Shown here: piece after piece, positions 1 through 8,352 of the stretch
Layout: each line of letters starts with the position of its first letter
How positions within the stretch are numbered: the stretch's first letter is position 1
NCBI RefSeq assembly: GCF_041153465.1
Contig: NZ_CP154858.1
Location: forward strand, 1,240,001-1,304,000
Reading direction: 5' to 3'
Source: Thermohahella caldifontis
GTDB lineage: Bacteria > Pseudomonadota > Gammaproteobacteria > Pseudomonadales > Oleiphilaceae
Length of the DNA: 64,000 nucleotides
Program-made: the position numbers and the translations under genes
Notes under the pieces: generated by a model
Seen by the model: only the letters and a program-made list of their open reading frames with translations
What the model was told of the DNA's origin: nothing
Databases searched by the model: none

Positions 1-1476
1 CGAATCAGACCGGTCATCCCGGAAACCCTGTCCTGCGTCACCCTTGTCAAGGGTATCCAACCTCTCTTCAAGCTGACGGAGCTCCGCCTCGCACGCAGTC
101 AGCGTCTCTGCCACATCAAAACCGCGTTCCGACTCCGCCCGCAGGCCTTCAAGCTGCTGCACCAGGTGAGTCCTGGTACTGGCCAGCACCATGTCGTCAA
201 CAGGCTGCACATGGGCGCGGAGGTAGACGCGCACGCACGCCGTATCCAGCACATCCAGCGCCTTGTCCGGCAGCATTCGGTCGGCCATGAAACGATGACT
301 GGCCGAAACCGCCACGCACACGGCCTCGTCCCGGATCAGCACACCGTGCCGGGCCTCCAGTGCGGGACGGACGTGCCGCAGCACATGCTCTGCCTGATCC
401 GGAGCCAACTCCTGAACCGTGACGGGCTGAAAACGGCGCACCATGGCCGGATCCTTTTCGAAATACTTCTTGTATTCCCGCCAGGTGGTTGCCGCAATGA
501 CCTTGATTTCGCCTCGGGCAAGTGCGGGTTTGAGAAGATTGGCCAGGTCATCTCCACCCTGACCATCTGCCGCCAGCAGGGTGTGGGCCTCATCGATGAA
601 CAACAGGGCCTGGCCGGCCAGGACCTTCAGCGCGTCGAGAATGGTCTTGACCCGGCGTTCCAGCTCTCCCCGGACACTGGCCCCGGCCTTGAGCGCCCCC
701 AGGTCCAGTGCGTAGACCTCCACCCCTATCAGCGCGGGCGGCACACGCTCCTCATGAATCCACCAGGCAAGCCCTTCCACGAGCGCGGTCTTTCCGGTGC
801 CCGCCTCGCCAAGAATCATCGGGTTGTTCTTCTTGCGCCGGCACAGGATGTCGATGAGCTGGGCGATTTCCTTTTCGCGACACATGACCGGATCAAGGCG
901 CCCTTCGGCCACATCCTGGCAGAGATTCTGGCAAAACTGAGCCAAGGCATCGCGTGCGGCGTCGTTTCCCCCTTCTGTCCCGGACATCTCCGGTCCGAGG
1001 GCGGTGGTATCAGGCTGGCGGAAAGCTGCAGTGGTCACACCGGCTTCTGCGCAGGCCGCCCGATACAACGCGCTCCGTTTCGCGCCTGCCAGGGCCTGCT
1101 GCAAACGGGCATCTTCCACCAGCGCCTCGGGATGAGCGGCCAAGCTGTACAGCAGTGCAGCAGGACTCACCCGTTCACCCTCAAACTCGGTTCGCGTGTA
1201 TTCCGACGCGATGCGCAGCCACTTGAGAAAGCGAACGGACAATACGGGCGTGACGCCCCGGGATCCCGGCTCACCCGCTGCCTTCACCGGCAAGCGCCAG
1301 TAGAACCCGCTGTCGGCCGCCAGCTCCTGAACCACCACGGATTCATCCAGTGCCGCCGCGACAAAGTGCTCCGGGCTGAGCGCCTCCTCACAACGCTGCA
1401 TGCACAGTCGCGCTGCGCTCTCCATGATGCGCAGCGATTCCGTGTCCAGCTGCTGCATGGCCGTATCAATACTCAT
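1..1476 (-). CDS. clpV: Type VI secretion ATPase ClpV/TssH (partial, 3' end beyond window)
   Basis: AAA+ unfoldase that disassembles the contracted TssB/TssC sheath in the cytoplasm so it can be reused. The first ~492 residues are visible and the reading frame is open to the window edge. The N-terminal domain (MSIDTAMQQLDTESLRIM...) is followed by the first ATPase domain, with Walker A GEAGTGKT near residue 223 and Walker B LLFIDEAHTLL near residue 288. The start of the coiled-coil middle domain follows. The second ATPase domain lies outside the window. The ATG at 1476 has a good AAGGAG ribosome site and overlaps the end of tssG by 11 bp, so the two are translationally coupled. ClpV rather than ClpB is supported by the flanking tss genes. 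Confidence 0.95.
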   Translation of the reverse strand, partial: MSIDTAMQQLDTESLRIMESAARLCMQRCEEALSPEHFVAAALDESVVVQELAADSGFYWRLPVKAAGEPGSRGVTPVLSVRFLKWLRIASEYTRTEFEGERVSPAALLYSLAAHPEALVEDARLQQALAGAKRSALYRAACAEAGVTTAAFRQPDTTALGPEMSGTEGGNDAARDALAQFCQNLCQDVAEGRLDPVMCREKEIAQLIDILCRRKKNNPMILGEAGTGKTALVEGLAWWIHEERVPPALIGVEVYALDLGALKAGASVRGELERRVKTILDALKVLAGQALLFIDEAHTLLAADGQGGDDLANLLKPALARGEIKVIAATTWREYKKYFEKDPAMVRRFQPVTVQELAPDQAEHVLRHVRPALEARHGVLIRDEAVCVAVSASHRFMADRMLPDKALDVLDTACVRVYLRAHVQPVDDMVLASTRTHLVQQLEGLRAESERGFDVAETLTACEAELRQLEERLDTLDKGDAGQGFRDDRSDS

Positions 1477-2410
1477 GTTCTACTCCTTGAAAAATGACTG
1501 TCAGACTGTAATGCCGTTGTGAGAAACGGTTGCGCTCACCCAATACGGCCCCCTGCCCGAGCCGGGTTTGCCCCAGCGCACCGGCAGACACCGAACCGGC
1601 CTCCAGCGCCACAACCAGTACCACCTGAAGCGGGCGCCCGGCCGCCAGTCCGGCCAGCTCACGGAGCTGAGCGTGACGCAGTCCGCCCGGAGCCAGTGAC
1701 CGGGCCTCATCCGGATGGCTGCACCGCACGGTCAGACGGATACGGTTGGCATCATTGCGAACCCGCTGTCCCAGGACGTGGTGACCACCCAGTTCAAGGT
1801 TGCGTCCCAGCCGGCCACACAGGGTGTCCGGCAAACGCATGTGACCCGGATCATTCTCCAGCACTTGTACGGGCTGCCCGAGCAACTGAGAGATCGCCAT
1901 GCGAAAACCTTCTGCGCTGCCTGGCTGGCTGCGGGCACAGGTCAGGTTGAACGGGCGGCCCCGCACCAAGGCACGGCGTAGCGGGGCCGATAGCTGATCC
2001 CACTCCGAGATCCCCAGCAAGCGCCGGACATCCCGTGCCGGCAGCCGATGCTCATCCGCAAGGTCATGCGTTACACAAAACACATCCGCCAGCTTCTGAC
2101 CGAGGTGATGTTCGAGCACCTGCATGAACTCGGTGAAATTTGAGGTGCTGTCCTGTGCGGCCTCTTCAAGCATATAGGGTGGCAGCGTGCCCTGTGCGCC
2201 CATGAGCACACACACGGCACGCTCAAGGTGCCGGCTGATCCGGTTTCCGTTGCGGATCTCCAGCAGTCGCCCCGGTGCGGCCGGTGACGCCAGTGACGGT
2301 GAGGAAGTAAAGCGCAGGGACTCGTCCGGCCGGCGATTCTGAACCAGCAGCCTCAACACATGTCCGAGATCGGAAACCGCGCGGCTGCGCGCCGCCATGT
2401 GCTCTCCCAT
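1466..2410 (-). CDS. tssG: Type VI secretion baseplate subunit TssG
   Basis: TssG (ImpH/VasB family) forms the baseplate wedge with TssE, TssF and TssK. The protein is about 314 residues, the usual length for the family. The N-terminal segment with LRLL and a later LRF...PSLA block matches the family pattern. The start is ambiguous: a GTG at 2422, an ATG at 2410 preceded by GGGGGT, and an ATG at 2398 preceded by GGGAG are all in frame. I chose 2410 for its ribosome-site spacing. The gene overlaps or abuts tssF and overlaps clpV, as expected in a T6SS operon. Confidence 0.9.
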   Translation of the reverse strand: MGEHMAARSRAVSDLGHVLRLLVQNRRPDESLRFTSSPSLASPAAPGRLLEIRNGNRISRHLERAVCVLMGAQGTLPPYMLEEAAQDSTSNFTEFMQVLEHHLGQKLADVFCVTHDLADEHRLPARDVRRLLGISEWDQLSAPLRRALVRGRPFNLTCARSQPGSAEGFRMAISQLLGQPVQVLENDPGHMRLPDTLCGRLGRNLELGGHHVLGQRVRNDANRIRLTVRCSHPDEARSLAPGGLRHAQLRELAGLAAGRPLQVVLVVALEAGSVSAGALGQTRLGQGAVLGERNRFSQRHYSLTVIFQGVEHEY

Positions 2411-2412
2411 CT

Positions 2413-4146
2413 TTACCCCCACTCCCAGATCCCTTGGTGCTTGTGACCGACCAGCCTGAGGGACAGGTGCTCATTGATTCGCCGGCCTCCCGCCATCAGA
2501 GCGTACAGCACCGCCCCGAACAGGTGGATATCACCGTCACCGAGGAAACGGGATTCATCCACCTCCAGTACGATTTCCCGCCCCATGACCGGGATGCCGC
2601 GTCTCAGGGCCAGGGCTTCGCGGCACCGCAGTGACAGAACCCCCTGAATCTTCTTGTGGATGGCTTCCGAATGGGCCCGGTCATAGTGACTGCGACGGTC
2701 CAGCACCTTGAGGGTTTCAATCAGCGCCTCGCGCGAGCTGTAGCGTGAAACGGAGGACCGGAGCAGGCCCAGCAGCTCGTAGATGCGATGGCCATGCAGA
2801 TAGGGAAACAGCGGGGGCGTTACCGGTGTGATGTTGCGGGCACTGACCAGCGCCGTCAGTGCTTCAGCCGGGTAGCAGACATCGCCGACGCCCAGCTTGC
2901 GGGCGCGCATGCCATCCGTACATCTGAGACGGGCATGAATCACCTCTCGCTGGGGCATGAGAGCCTGACGTCCTTCCCCGTAGAAGCCCGTCCACAGTAG
3001 CCACTGATAGTGGCTGACCTGCGACGGCAGGCACTTCTCCCAGTAATAGGTGCCCTGCTCCTGAAAATGGCAGCTTTCCAGCGCCTGACTCAGCGGCGCA
3101 TAGCTGCGATAGCGGCGTGTATCCCGGTTCCAGCCCTCCAGGTGGACAACGGAGTGGGCTTGGACACCCGGCACAACCGTATCAGGCTGAAGGAGATACC
3201 GGCTTTCCAGGTGCTCGATGTCCAGAGGCCGGGCATCACATTCGAAAAGGTTGATGGCCGGAGAAACATGCAGCTGAACCAGCTGCGACACATCCTGAAA
3301 TGCCTGCCGGGTACGCTTCGAGAACCGAAGGGTCAGACGGATCCGCTCTGCACATTCCAACGCCTCCGCCGGCCATCGTGACCAGAAGGCACGCAACCCC
3401 TTTAGGGCCACGAAGCTGAATTTCTCGGGATACAGGAAATACTCGCTGGCCAGTCGCAACCCCGATGCCACCGAGGCCTCGTCCGGCAGCAACTGAAACC
3501 CTTCATCAAAGCCTTCCGGCTCGACGGTGACGGCGCCCCACTCCGGCGCGCCGTCATTCAGCGACACGCCGAGTGACAACACATCCCGCTCGAGATGCTG
3601 CAACCAGTATCCGGTCTGACGGGCATCACCATGCAGATAGAGCGACAGGGCATCCGGTCCGCCGGAGAGCAGAAACGCCGGATTCAGGACATGCAGATCC
3701 AGGACCAACTCATCGGCCGTCTCCGTACGCATGTGACGACAGCCCGCAAGCCGCCAAGGGTGCAGCGCCACTTCGCGACACGTCCGGAAGCGGCAAGGAT
3801 GTCCGTCCACCGGAATGGAGGTCAGCGCCGCGCCTCTGGCAATCACCCGGCTTTCGCCGACGGCATCGCCCGCCTCGAACGCCACCATGGTCATGGAAGG
3901 GGTCACCTGTAGCTGCCCCGGCCAGGCCAGACGAAGCAGCTCATGGGTGACATCCGCAAAGACGCCATCCAGACGTTGCTGAAGCCTGGCTGTCAGAAAA
4001 GCCACGGACTCCAGAATACGCTCCACATCCGGATCCTGCCCCTCTTCGGAGAGAAAGGCGGCCAGCCTCGGATGCTCCAGGGCAAAGGCCTTGCCCGTTT
4101 CCCGCAGGGCCTTGAGCTCCTTGAGAAAATAATCACTGAAATCCAT
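2413..4146 (-). CDS. tssF: Type VI secretion baseplate subunit TssF
   Basis: TssF (ImpG/VasA) is the large wedge protein of the T6SS baseplate and joins TssE and TssG to the sheath end. The 577 residues are typical for the family. The N-terminus (DYFLKELKALRETGKAFA, then HPRLAAFL and DPDVERILESVAFLTARL) is the classic TssF signature. There is no signal peptide or membrane segment, in keeping with a cytoplasmic assembly. It sits 23 bp after tssE, and its stop lies inside the possible start region of tssG. Confidence 0.94.
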   Translation of the reverse strand: MDFSDYFLKELKALRETGKAFALEHPRLAAFLSEEGQDPDVERILESVAFLTARLQQRLDGVFADVTHELLRLAWPGQLQVTPSMTMVAFEAGDAVGESRVIARGAALTSIPVDGHPCRFRTCREVALHPWRLAGCRHMRTETADELVLDLHVLNPAFLLSGGPDALSLYLHGDARQTGYWLQHLERDVLSLGVSLNDGAPEWGAVTVEPEGFDEGFQLLPDEASVASGLRLASEYFLYPEKFSFVALKGLRAFWSRWPAEALECAERIRLTLRFSKRTRQAFQDVSQLVQLHVSPAINLFECDARPLDIEHLESRYLLQPDTVVPGVQAHSVVHLEGWNRDTRRYRSYAPLSQALESCHFQEQGTYYWEKCLPSQVSHYQWLLWTGFYGEGRQALMPQREVIHARLRCTDGMRARKLGVGDVCYPAEALTALVSARNITPVTPPLFPYLHGHRIYELLGLLRSSVSRYSSREALIETLKVLDRRSHYDRAHSEAIHKKIQGVLSLRCREALALRRGIPVMGREIVLEVDESRFLGDGDIHLFGAVLYALMAGGRRINEHLSLRLVGHKHQGIWEWG

Positions 4147-4169
4147 TTCGGTGTACTGCCTGTTGGTGG

Positions 4170-4577
4170 CTAACGCTCCAGAAATGCCCGGCCGTTACTG
4201 GTCATCACCGTATAAAATGCCAGCGGATATCCGCCCAGATCGGGACTGAGCCGTGCCTCGATGCGGAACTTGAGCTGAAGCGGCTGTTCCGGATCCGGCA
4301 TGTAGACCACATCGACATCCGCAAGGCGGTTTTCATAATTCAGCAAAAAGGCCCGTATGGCGTGGCCGATCCGGTAAATGGCATCCGGAAATTCAAACAC
4401 CAGGTCATTGAAATCCGGCACGCCAAAGTCAGGCAGGAAATGATAACTCCCTGCCCGGATCTGCAGCATGCGCCCGATATTGGCCATGACGGCGCCGGCC
4501 ACTTCCTGTTCGGGCGCGACACCACGCGGGTGTCGCTCGCCCAGCACGACACGGTCCAGAAAGCCAATGCTGGCCAT
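4170..4577 (-). CDS. tssE: Type VI secretion baseplate subunit TssE (gp25-like)
   Basis: TssE is the homologue of phage T4 gp25 and nucleates sheath polymerisation on the baseplate. The 135 residues carry the gp25/lysozyme-like fold pattern: a short N-terminal lead (FLDRVVLGE), then NIGRMLQIRAGS, the DFGVPDFNDL segment and a C-terminal beta-rich part ending in FLER. It begins 2 bp after tssC and precedes tssF. In some T6SS operons hcp lies between tssC and tssE; here nothing intervenes, so Hcp must be encoded elsewhere. Confidence 0.93.
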   Translation of the reverse strand: MASIGFLDRVVLGERHPRGVAPEQEVAGAVMANIGRMLQIRAGSYHFLPDFGVPDFNDLVFEFPDAIYRIGHAIRAFLLNYENRLADVDVVYMPDPEQPLQLKFRIEARLSPDLGGYPLAFYTVMTSNGRAFLER

Positions 4578-4579
4578 GA

Positions 4580-6067
4580 TCAGGACTTGTCGAGCTTGCC
4601 GACCAGAGACAGCTCGAAGTCGGCCCCCATGTACTTGAAGTGGGGCTTGACCAGGAGGCTGATCCTGTAGATGCCCGGCTTGCCTTCGACATCCTCGACT
4701 GTCACCTGTGCCGCGCGCAGCGGTCGGCGACTGCGAACCTCCGGTGCCGGGTTCTCCTGATCGGCGATGTAGGTGTTCAACCAGGCGTTCAGCTCACGCT
4801 CGATATCCTGACGTTCCTTCCAACTGCCCAGATTCTCGCGCTGCAGCACCTTCAGGTAGTGCGCAATGCGGTTGACGATGAACATGTAAGGCAGCTGAGT
4901 GCTGAGGCGATGGTTCAGTTCCTTGCGCTTGCCGTCTTCACTGTTGCCGAAGTTCTTCGCCTTCATCACCGAGTTGGCGGAGAAGAAGACCGCACTGTCA
5001 CTGCCCTTGCGCATGGTCAGCGGAATGAATCCCTCCTCGGACAACTCGAACTCCCGCCGGTCAGTAATCAGGATTTCCGTCGGAATCTTGGCTTCCAGAT
5101 CACCCATGTTCTCATAGAAGTGCAGCGGCAGATCCGGCACCGCGCCACCACTGCGCGGACCGATGATGTTCGGACACCAGCGGTATTTCGCAAAACTGTC
5201 CGACAGACGGGTTGCAAACGCAAAGGCCGTGTTACCCCAGAGGTACGCTTCGTGGCTGTGCTCGACCGATTCCCGGTAATTGAAGGTCTTGGCCGGCTGA
5301 TTCTCCGGATCATAGGGCTGGCGCAGGAGGAAGCGCGGCAGTGTCAGCCCCACATATTTGGCATCTTCGGACTCGCGGAAGGAACGCCACTTGGCAAACT
5401 GGGGGCCCTCGAATACGGAGGACAGTTCCTTGAGATTGGGCAGTCCTTCAAAGCTTTCCAGACCAAAGAACCGGGGCCCCGCCGCGGAAATGAACGGCGC
5501 GTGGGACATGGCAGCAACGGCCGCACAGTTCTGCAGGATACGCATGTCCATGGCGCCCGGTCCGAACTCGTAATTACCCAGAATCACACCAAAGGGCTCG
5601 CCACCATACTGGCCGTATTCGGCGCTGTAGGCCAGCTTGTACAGCCCGGACTTGGTGACATCGGGGGCATCCTCGAAGTCATTGAACAGGTCTTCCTTCG
5701 AGATGTTGACCATCTCGATGCGGACGTTCTGGGAAAAATCCGTACGATCCACAAGGAGCTTGAGCCCGCGCCAGGCGGACTCCACTTTCTGGAAATCCGG
5801 ATTGTGCAGAATCTCGTCCACCTGCGCGGACAGCTTCCTGTCCAGCTCGGCGATCATGCGGTCAATGAGATTCTTGTTGACCCGCTCTTCCCGGTTTTCG
5901 TCCTTCAGGAGCTCGGCAATGAACGCGCCCACCCCGCGCTTCGCCACCTCGAATCCCTCATCCTGAGGCTTCATCTTGGTCTTTTCGACGATCTGGCTGA
6001 TGAGCGAGGTTTCTTCCAGCCCGGCGGCACGGGCCCCGTAGGCCAGCATGGATTGATAATCAGACAT
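4580..6067 (-). CDS. tssC: Type VI secretion contractile sheath large subunit TssC
   Basis: TssC (VipB/ImpC) forms the contractile sheath with TssB. The 495 residues match the family length. The protein starts MSDYQSMLAYGARAAG and contains the conserved DEILHNPDFQKVESAWRGL block near residue 82 and the GEPFGVILGNYEF block near residue 155. The C-terminal part (PLRAAQVTVEDVEGKPG) is the usual TssC end, where contraction-state contacts are made. An AAGGAGC ribosome site precedes the start. It lies 11 bp after tssB, so sheath subunits are co-translated from one message. Confidence 0.97.
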   Translation of the reverse strand: MSDYQSMLAYGARAAGLEETSLISQIVEKTKMKPQDEGFEVAKRGVGAFIAELLKDENREERVNKNLIDRMIAELDRKLSAQVDEILHNPDFQKVESAWRGLKLLVDRTDFSQNVRIEMVNISKEDLFNDFEDAPDVTKSGLYKLAYSAEYGQYGGEPFGVILGNYEFGPGAMDMRILQNCAAVAAMSHAPFISAAGPRFFGLESFEGLPNLKELSSVFEGPQFAKWRSFRESEDAKYVGLTLPRFLLRQPYDPENQPAKTFNYRESVEHSHEAYLWGNTAFAFATRLSDSFAKYRWCPNIIGPRSGGAVPDLPLHFYENMGDLEAKIPTEILITDRREFELSEEGFIPLTMRKGSDSAVFFSANSVMKAKNFGNSEDGKRKELNHRLSTQLPYMFIVNRIAHYLKVLQRENLGSWKERQDIERELNAWLNTYIADQENPAPEVRSRRPLRAAQVTVEDVEGKPGIYRISLLVKPHFKYMGADFELSLVGKLDKS

Positions 6068-6078
6068 GACGATGCTCC

Positions 6079-6564
6079 TTATCCTTCGATTCCCAGTTCC
6101 CTGAACAACTCGGCCTTGAGGTTGTCGTCCTTCAGGGTCTCCTCGATCATCTTGCGGAAGGCGGGCACGTTGCCCAGCGGGCCCTTGAGCGCCACCAACG
6201 CCTCGCGCAGATCCATGAGCGCCCTGAGCTCGGGCACCTGCCCGACGATGGCGTCGGGCGTGAAATCGCGAATGCTGCGCACGTTCAGTGTCACGCCCAT
6301 CTCCTCGTCTTCCTCATCGGAAAGCCGGTTGGCGACAGTCATGTTGATCTCGATATTCTGGCTCGCCAGCACGTCATCGAAGTTGTCCTTGTCCACATTG
6401 ATGGGTTTGCGCTCCTCCACCATGCGGTCGTCTTCGCGGTTGGTGAAATCACCGGTCACCAGCATCTTGAAAGGCAGCTCGATACTTTCTTCTGCTGCGC
6501 CGGTTTCGGACTTGTACTGGATATTGATGCGCTCGCGTGGTGCTACGGATCCGTCCTTTGCCAT
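6079..6564 (-). CDS. tssB: Type VI secretion contractile sheath small subunit TssB
   Basis: TssB (VipA/ImpB), 161 residues, is the small sheath subunit that pairs with TssC. The segment PFKMLVTGDFTNRED and the following RKPINVDKDNFDDVL are characteristic of the family. The C-terminal helical part contains ALKGPLGNVPAFRK and ends LFRELGIEG. A strong AAGGAG ribosome site lies 7 bp upstream of the ATG. It is separated from the 3' end of tssA by 15 bp, which supports one operon. Confidence 0.97.
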   Translation of the reverse strand: MAKDGSVAPRERINIQYKSETGAAEESIELPFKMLVTGDFTNREDDRMVEERKPINVDKDNFDDVLASQNIEINMTVANRLSDEEDEEMGVTLNVRSIRDFTPDAIVGQVPELRALMDLREALVALKGPLGNVPAFRKMIEETLKDDNLKAELFRELGIEG

Positions 6565-6579
6565 GTGAAGTCTCCTTGT

Positions 6580-8174
6580 TTACATGTGATTGATGAGTTG
6601 TTGTGCAATATGGGGCTGACAGAGACTCAGCTCGGAGAGTTCCGGCCGAATCTCCAGCGGGGCCCCGGCTGCGAGCGCCAGAGCCTTCATTTTTTCCGTA
6701 CGCAGGAAGTAACCGGCCGGCTGGCGGTCCAGTTGCGCCAGTACGCCCCGCCCGATGGCAGAGGCCAGAGGCGTTTCTCCCCGCTCCCTTGCCAGCTCAC
6801 CCTGGGCCAGCCAGATATCCAGCTGGCGTCTGGGCTCGGGCTCGCCGGCAGCGGCCTGGGCCAGCGTCCTGAGCGCATCAGGCGTATCCAGAGCCGACAC
6901 ATCCGGCAGTTCATGCGCCTTGTCCGCCTGCCCGCCTCTCTGCTGCGGAACCGGCGATTGCGGGGCCGCTTCCACGCGCGTGCTCACGCCTGTCCGGCTC
7001 AGCCATTGGCGGGTTCGGGCATCCGCAAAATGTACCTCCCCGCCCTTGAACCGATAGTCCGTCAGCGCCGGAAACCGCTCAACCCAGGCGTGGCAGAGTG
7101 CCTGAATCAACTGCGCCACCCCGCTTCCACCCAGCTTCTCAAGGGCCTCGGCCACCATCCGGTGTCCCGTCAGCCAGAACGGCAAACGAAAGAGCGAACG
7201 CTCGAGTTCATGGATACAGGCTGCCCACTCTCCGGCTGCTGCCAGGGCCTCCAGTTTGTGCCGCTTTTCATCCGGCACAGGCCGCAGCTCCGTGACGCCC
7301 TCGCGTGACGGTGGCAGGCTGACTACCCCGGAGAAAGCATAGGTTCGTGCCATGAGGTAAGCATTGGCATCAAGCAACGACTTGTGGCGCAGGTAGTCAC
7401 AGAGCGACTCGATGAAGGATTGTCCGGACCGGTGAGCTTTCACCAGAGTTTCCGCGGAATGGATACCGGCTGACGCAGGTGCCGAAACAATCGGCGGCAC
7501 CGGGCTTGTGACGGCTGGTGCCGGAATATCGGCAGAGGCCTCCGGATCTGACACGGCAGCGGCATGGGAATCGGGGGGCACTCCGGCAGGCGCCATGGAA
7601 GCGGTTTTAACGGTCTCCGTCGCACTGACCGCACGGGCCATCCGGGACTGAAGGGCCTTTCTGACCTGGGCCGCCCAGGTGTACCAGGCGTGATCACTGT
7701 CCGCACCCAACGGCTCCAGCCAGGCTGACACAGCTTTCACCTGCGCCAGCACGGCCTCATTGACGTCCTGCCCGCTGAACGCCTCTTCCGACAGCCATCG
7801 GGAAGCCAGCCAATCCACCGCCATGCAAAGCGCCCGCTTGCGCTTGCGGCCGGGATGAACCCCCTCCCCCATTCCGTCAGTGCCTCCCCCAGTATCAGGC
7901 AGGCTTCCGTCACGCCCCGTTCGGGAACATGCTGCCCCCATGCGTACGCCAGCCAGCACAGCAGCAGAATATCCTTGCTCTCGCTGGCCAGCAGATGGCA
8001 GCAGGCTTCGGACAAGCGCTTCCAGTCCGGATGGGTTTCACTTTCCAGACTTTCCCATGCCTGAATTTCGCTACGGATCGCATCGAAGCGTTCATCCAGC
8101 CGAATATCGCCACCCAGCGGATTGAGCGCCGTCACAGGCTGCAATACCCGGGCACGCAGGGTTTCGAAGTCCAT
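6580..8174 (-). CDS. tssA: Type VI secretion protein TssA (frameshifted)
   Basis: TssA primes and caps sheath assembly. The N-terminal ImpA_N domain reads MDFETLRARVLQPV...LLLCWLAYAWGQ in one frame (residues 1-~105). It continues as RKRALCMAVDWLASRW in a second frame down to a C-terminal region ending AQQLINHM. The break falls at two adjacent five-C runs (7860-7864 and 7866-7870). Restoring one base joins the frames into about 531 residues, a normal size for the long TssA class. A single-base homopolymer error is the likeliest cause; true inactivation is possible. The start at 8174 is preferred because homology begins there, but an in-frame ATG at 8195 is also possible. Confidence 0.85.
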
Positions 8175-8307
8175 TGCGGATCCCGGTCCGGGCATCAGTG
8201 CCGGGTGAGCTGCAGGGGAAGTCGTGAGGGGAAAAGGAGATCAGGCGAAAAAGGTGTCATGATTGCGCTCCATCCTTAAGCACGATTCGGTTCTTCCATG
8301 TGCGGCC

Positions 8308-8336
8308 ATCATAACGTCTCTGCCGCAACCCCGCAA
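8308..8336 (-). promoter_or_regulatory. Candidate sigma-70 promoter of the T6SS operon
   Basis: On the minus strand TTGCGG (complement of 8331-8336) and TATGAT (complement of 8308-8313) are separated by exactly 17 bp. Both boxes match sigma-70 consensus in 4-5 of 6 positions. The -10 box lies about 110-130 bp before the tssA start. The left target duplication of the insertion sequence begins at 8337, directly upstream of the -35 box. The core promoter is intact, but natural upstream sequence is cut off after 16 bp. Confidence 0.5.
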
Positions 8337-8352
8337 GCCCCGACGCCACGGG
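8337..8352. repeat. Target-site duplication, left copy (16 bp)
   Basis: The 16-bp sequence gccccgacgccacggg occurs here and identically at 9701-9716, on either side of the insertion sequence. A perfect duplication implies a fairly recent insertion. Confidence 0.9.

Noticed and set aside
166..1497. A 443-codon plus-strand open frame at the left edge
   Set aside because: It lies opposite clpV, whose minus-strand frame shows Walker motifs and the full N-domain; the plus-strand product resembles no protein.
4640..6568. A 642-codon plus-strand open frame over tssC and tssB
   Set aside because: It is the antisense shadow of two well-recognised sheath genes in GC-rich DNA and has no ribosome site or family features.
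8333..8348. A sigma-54-like sequence upstream of tssA (TGGC...TTGC on the minus strand)
   Set aside because: The GG and GC elements are one base too far apart for sigma-54; a correctly spaced sigma-70-like promoter lies just downstream.
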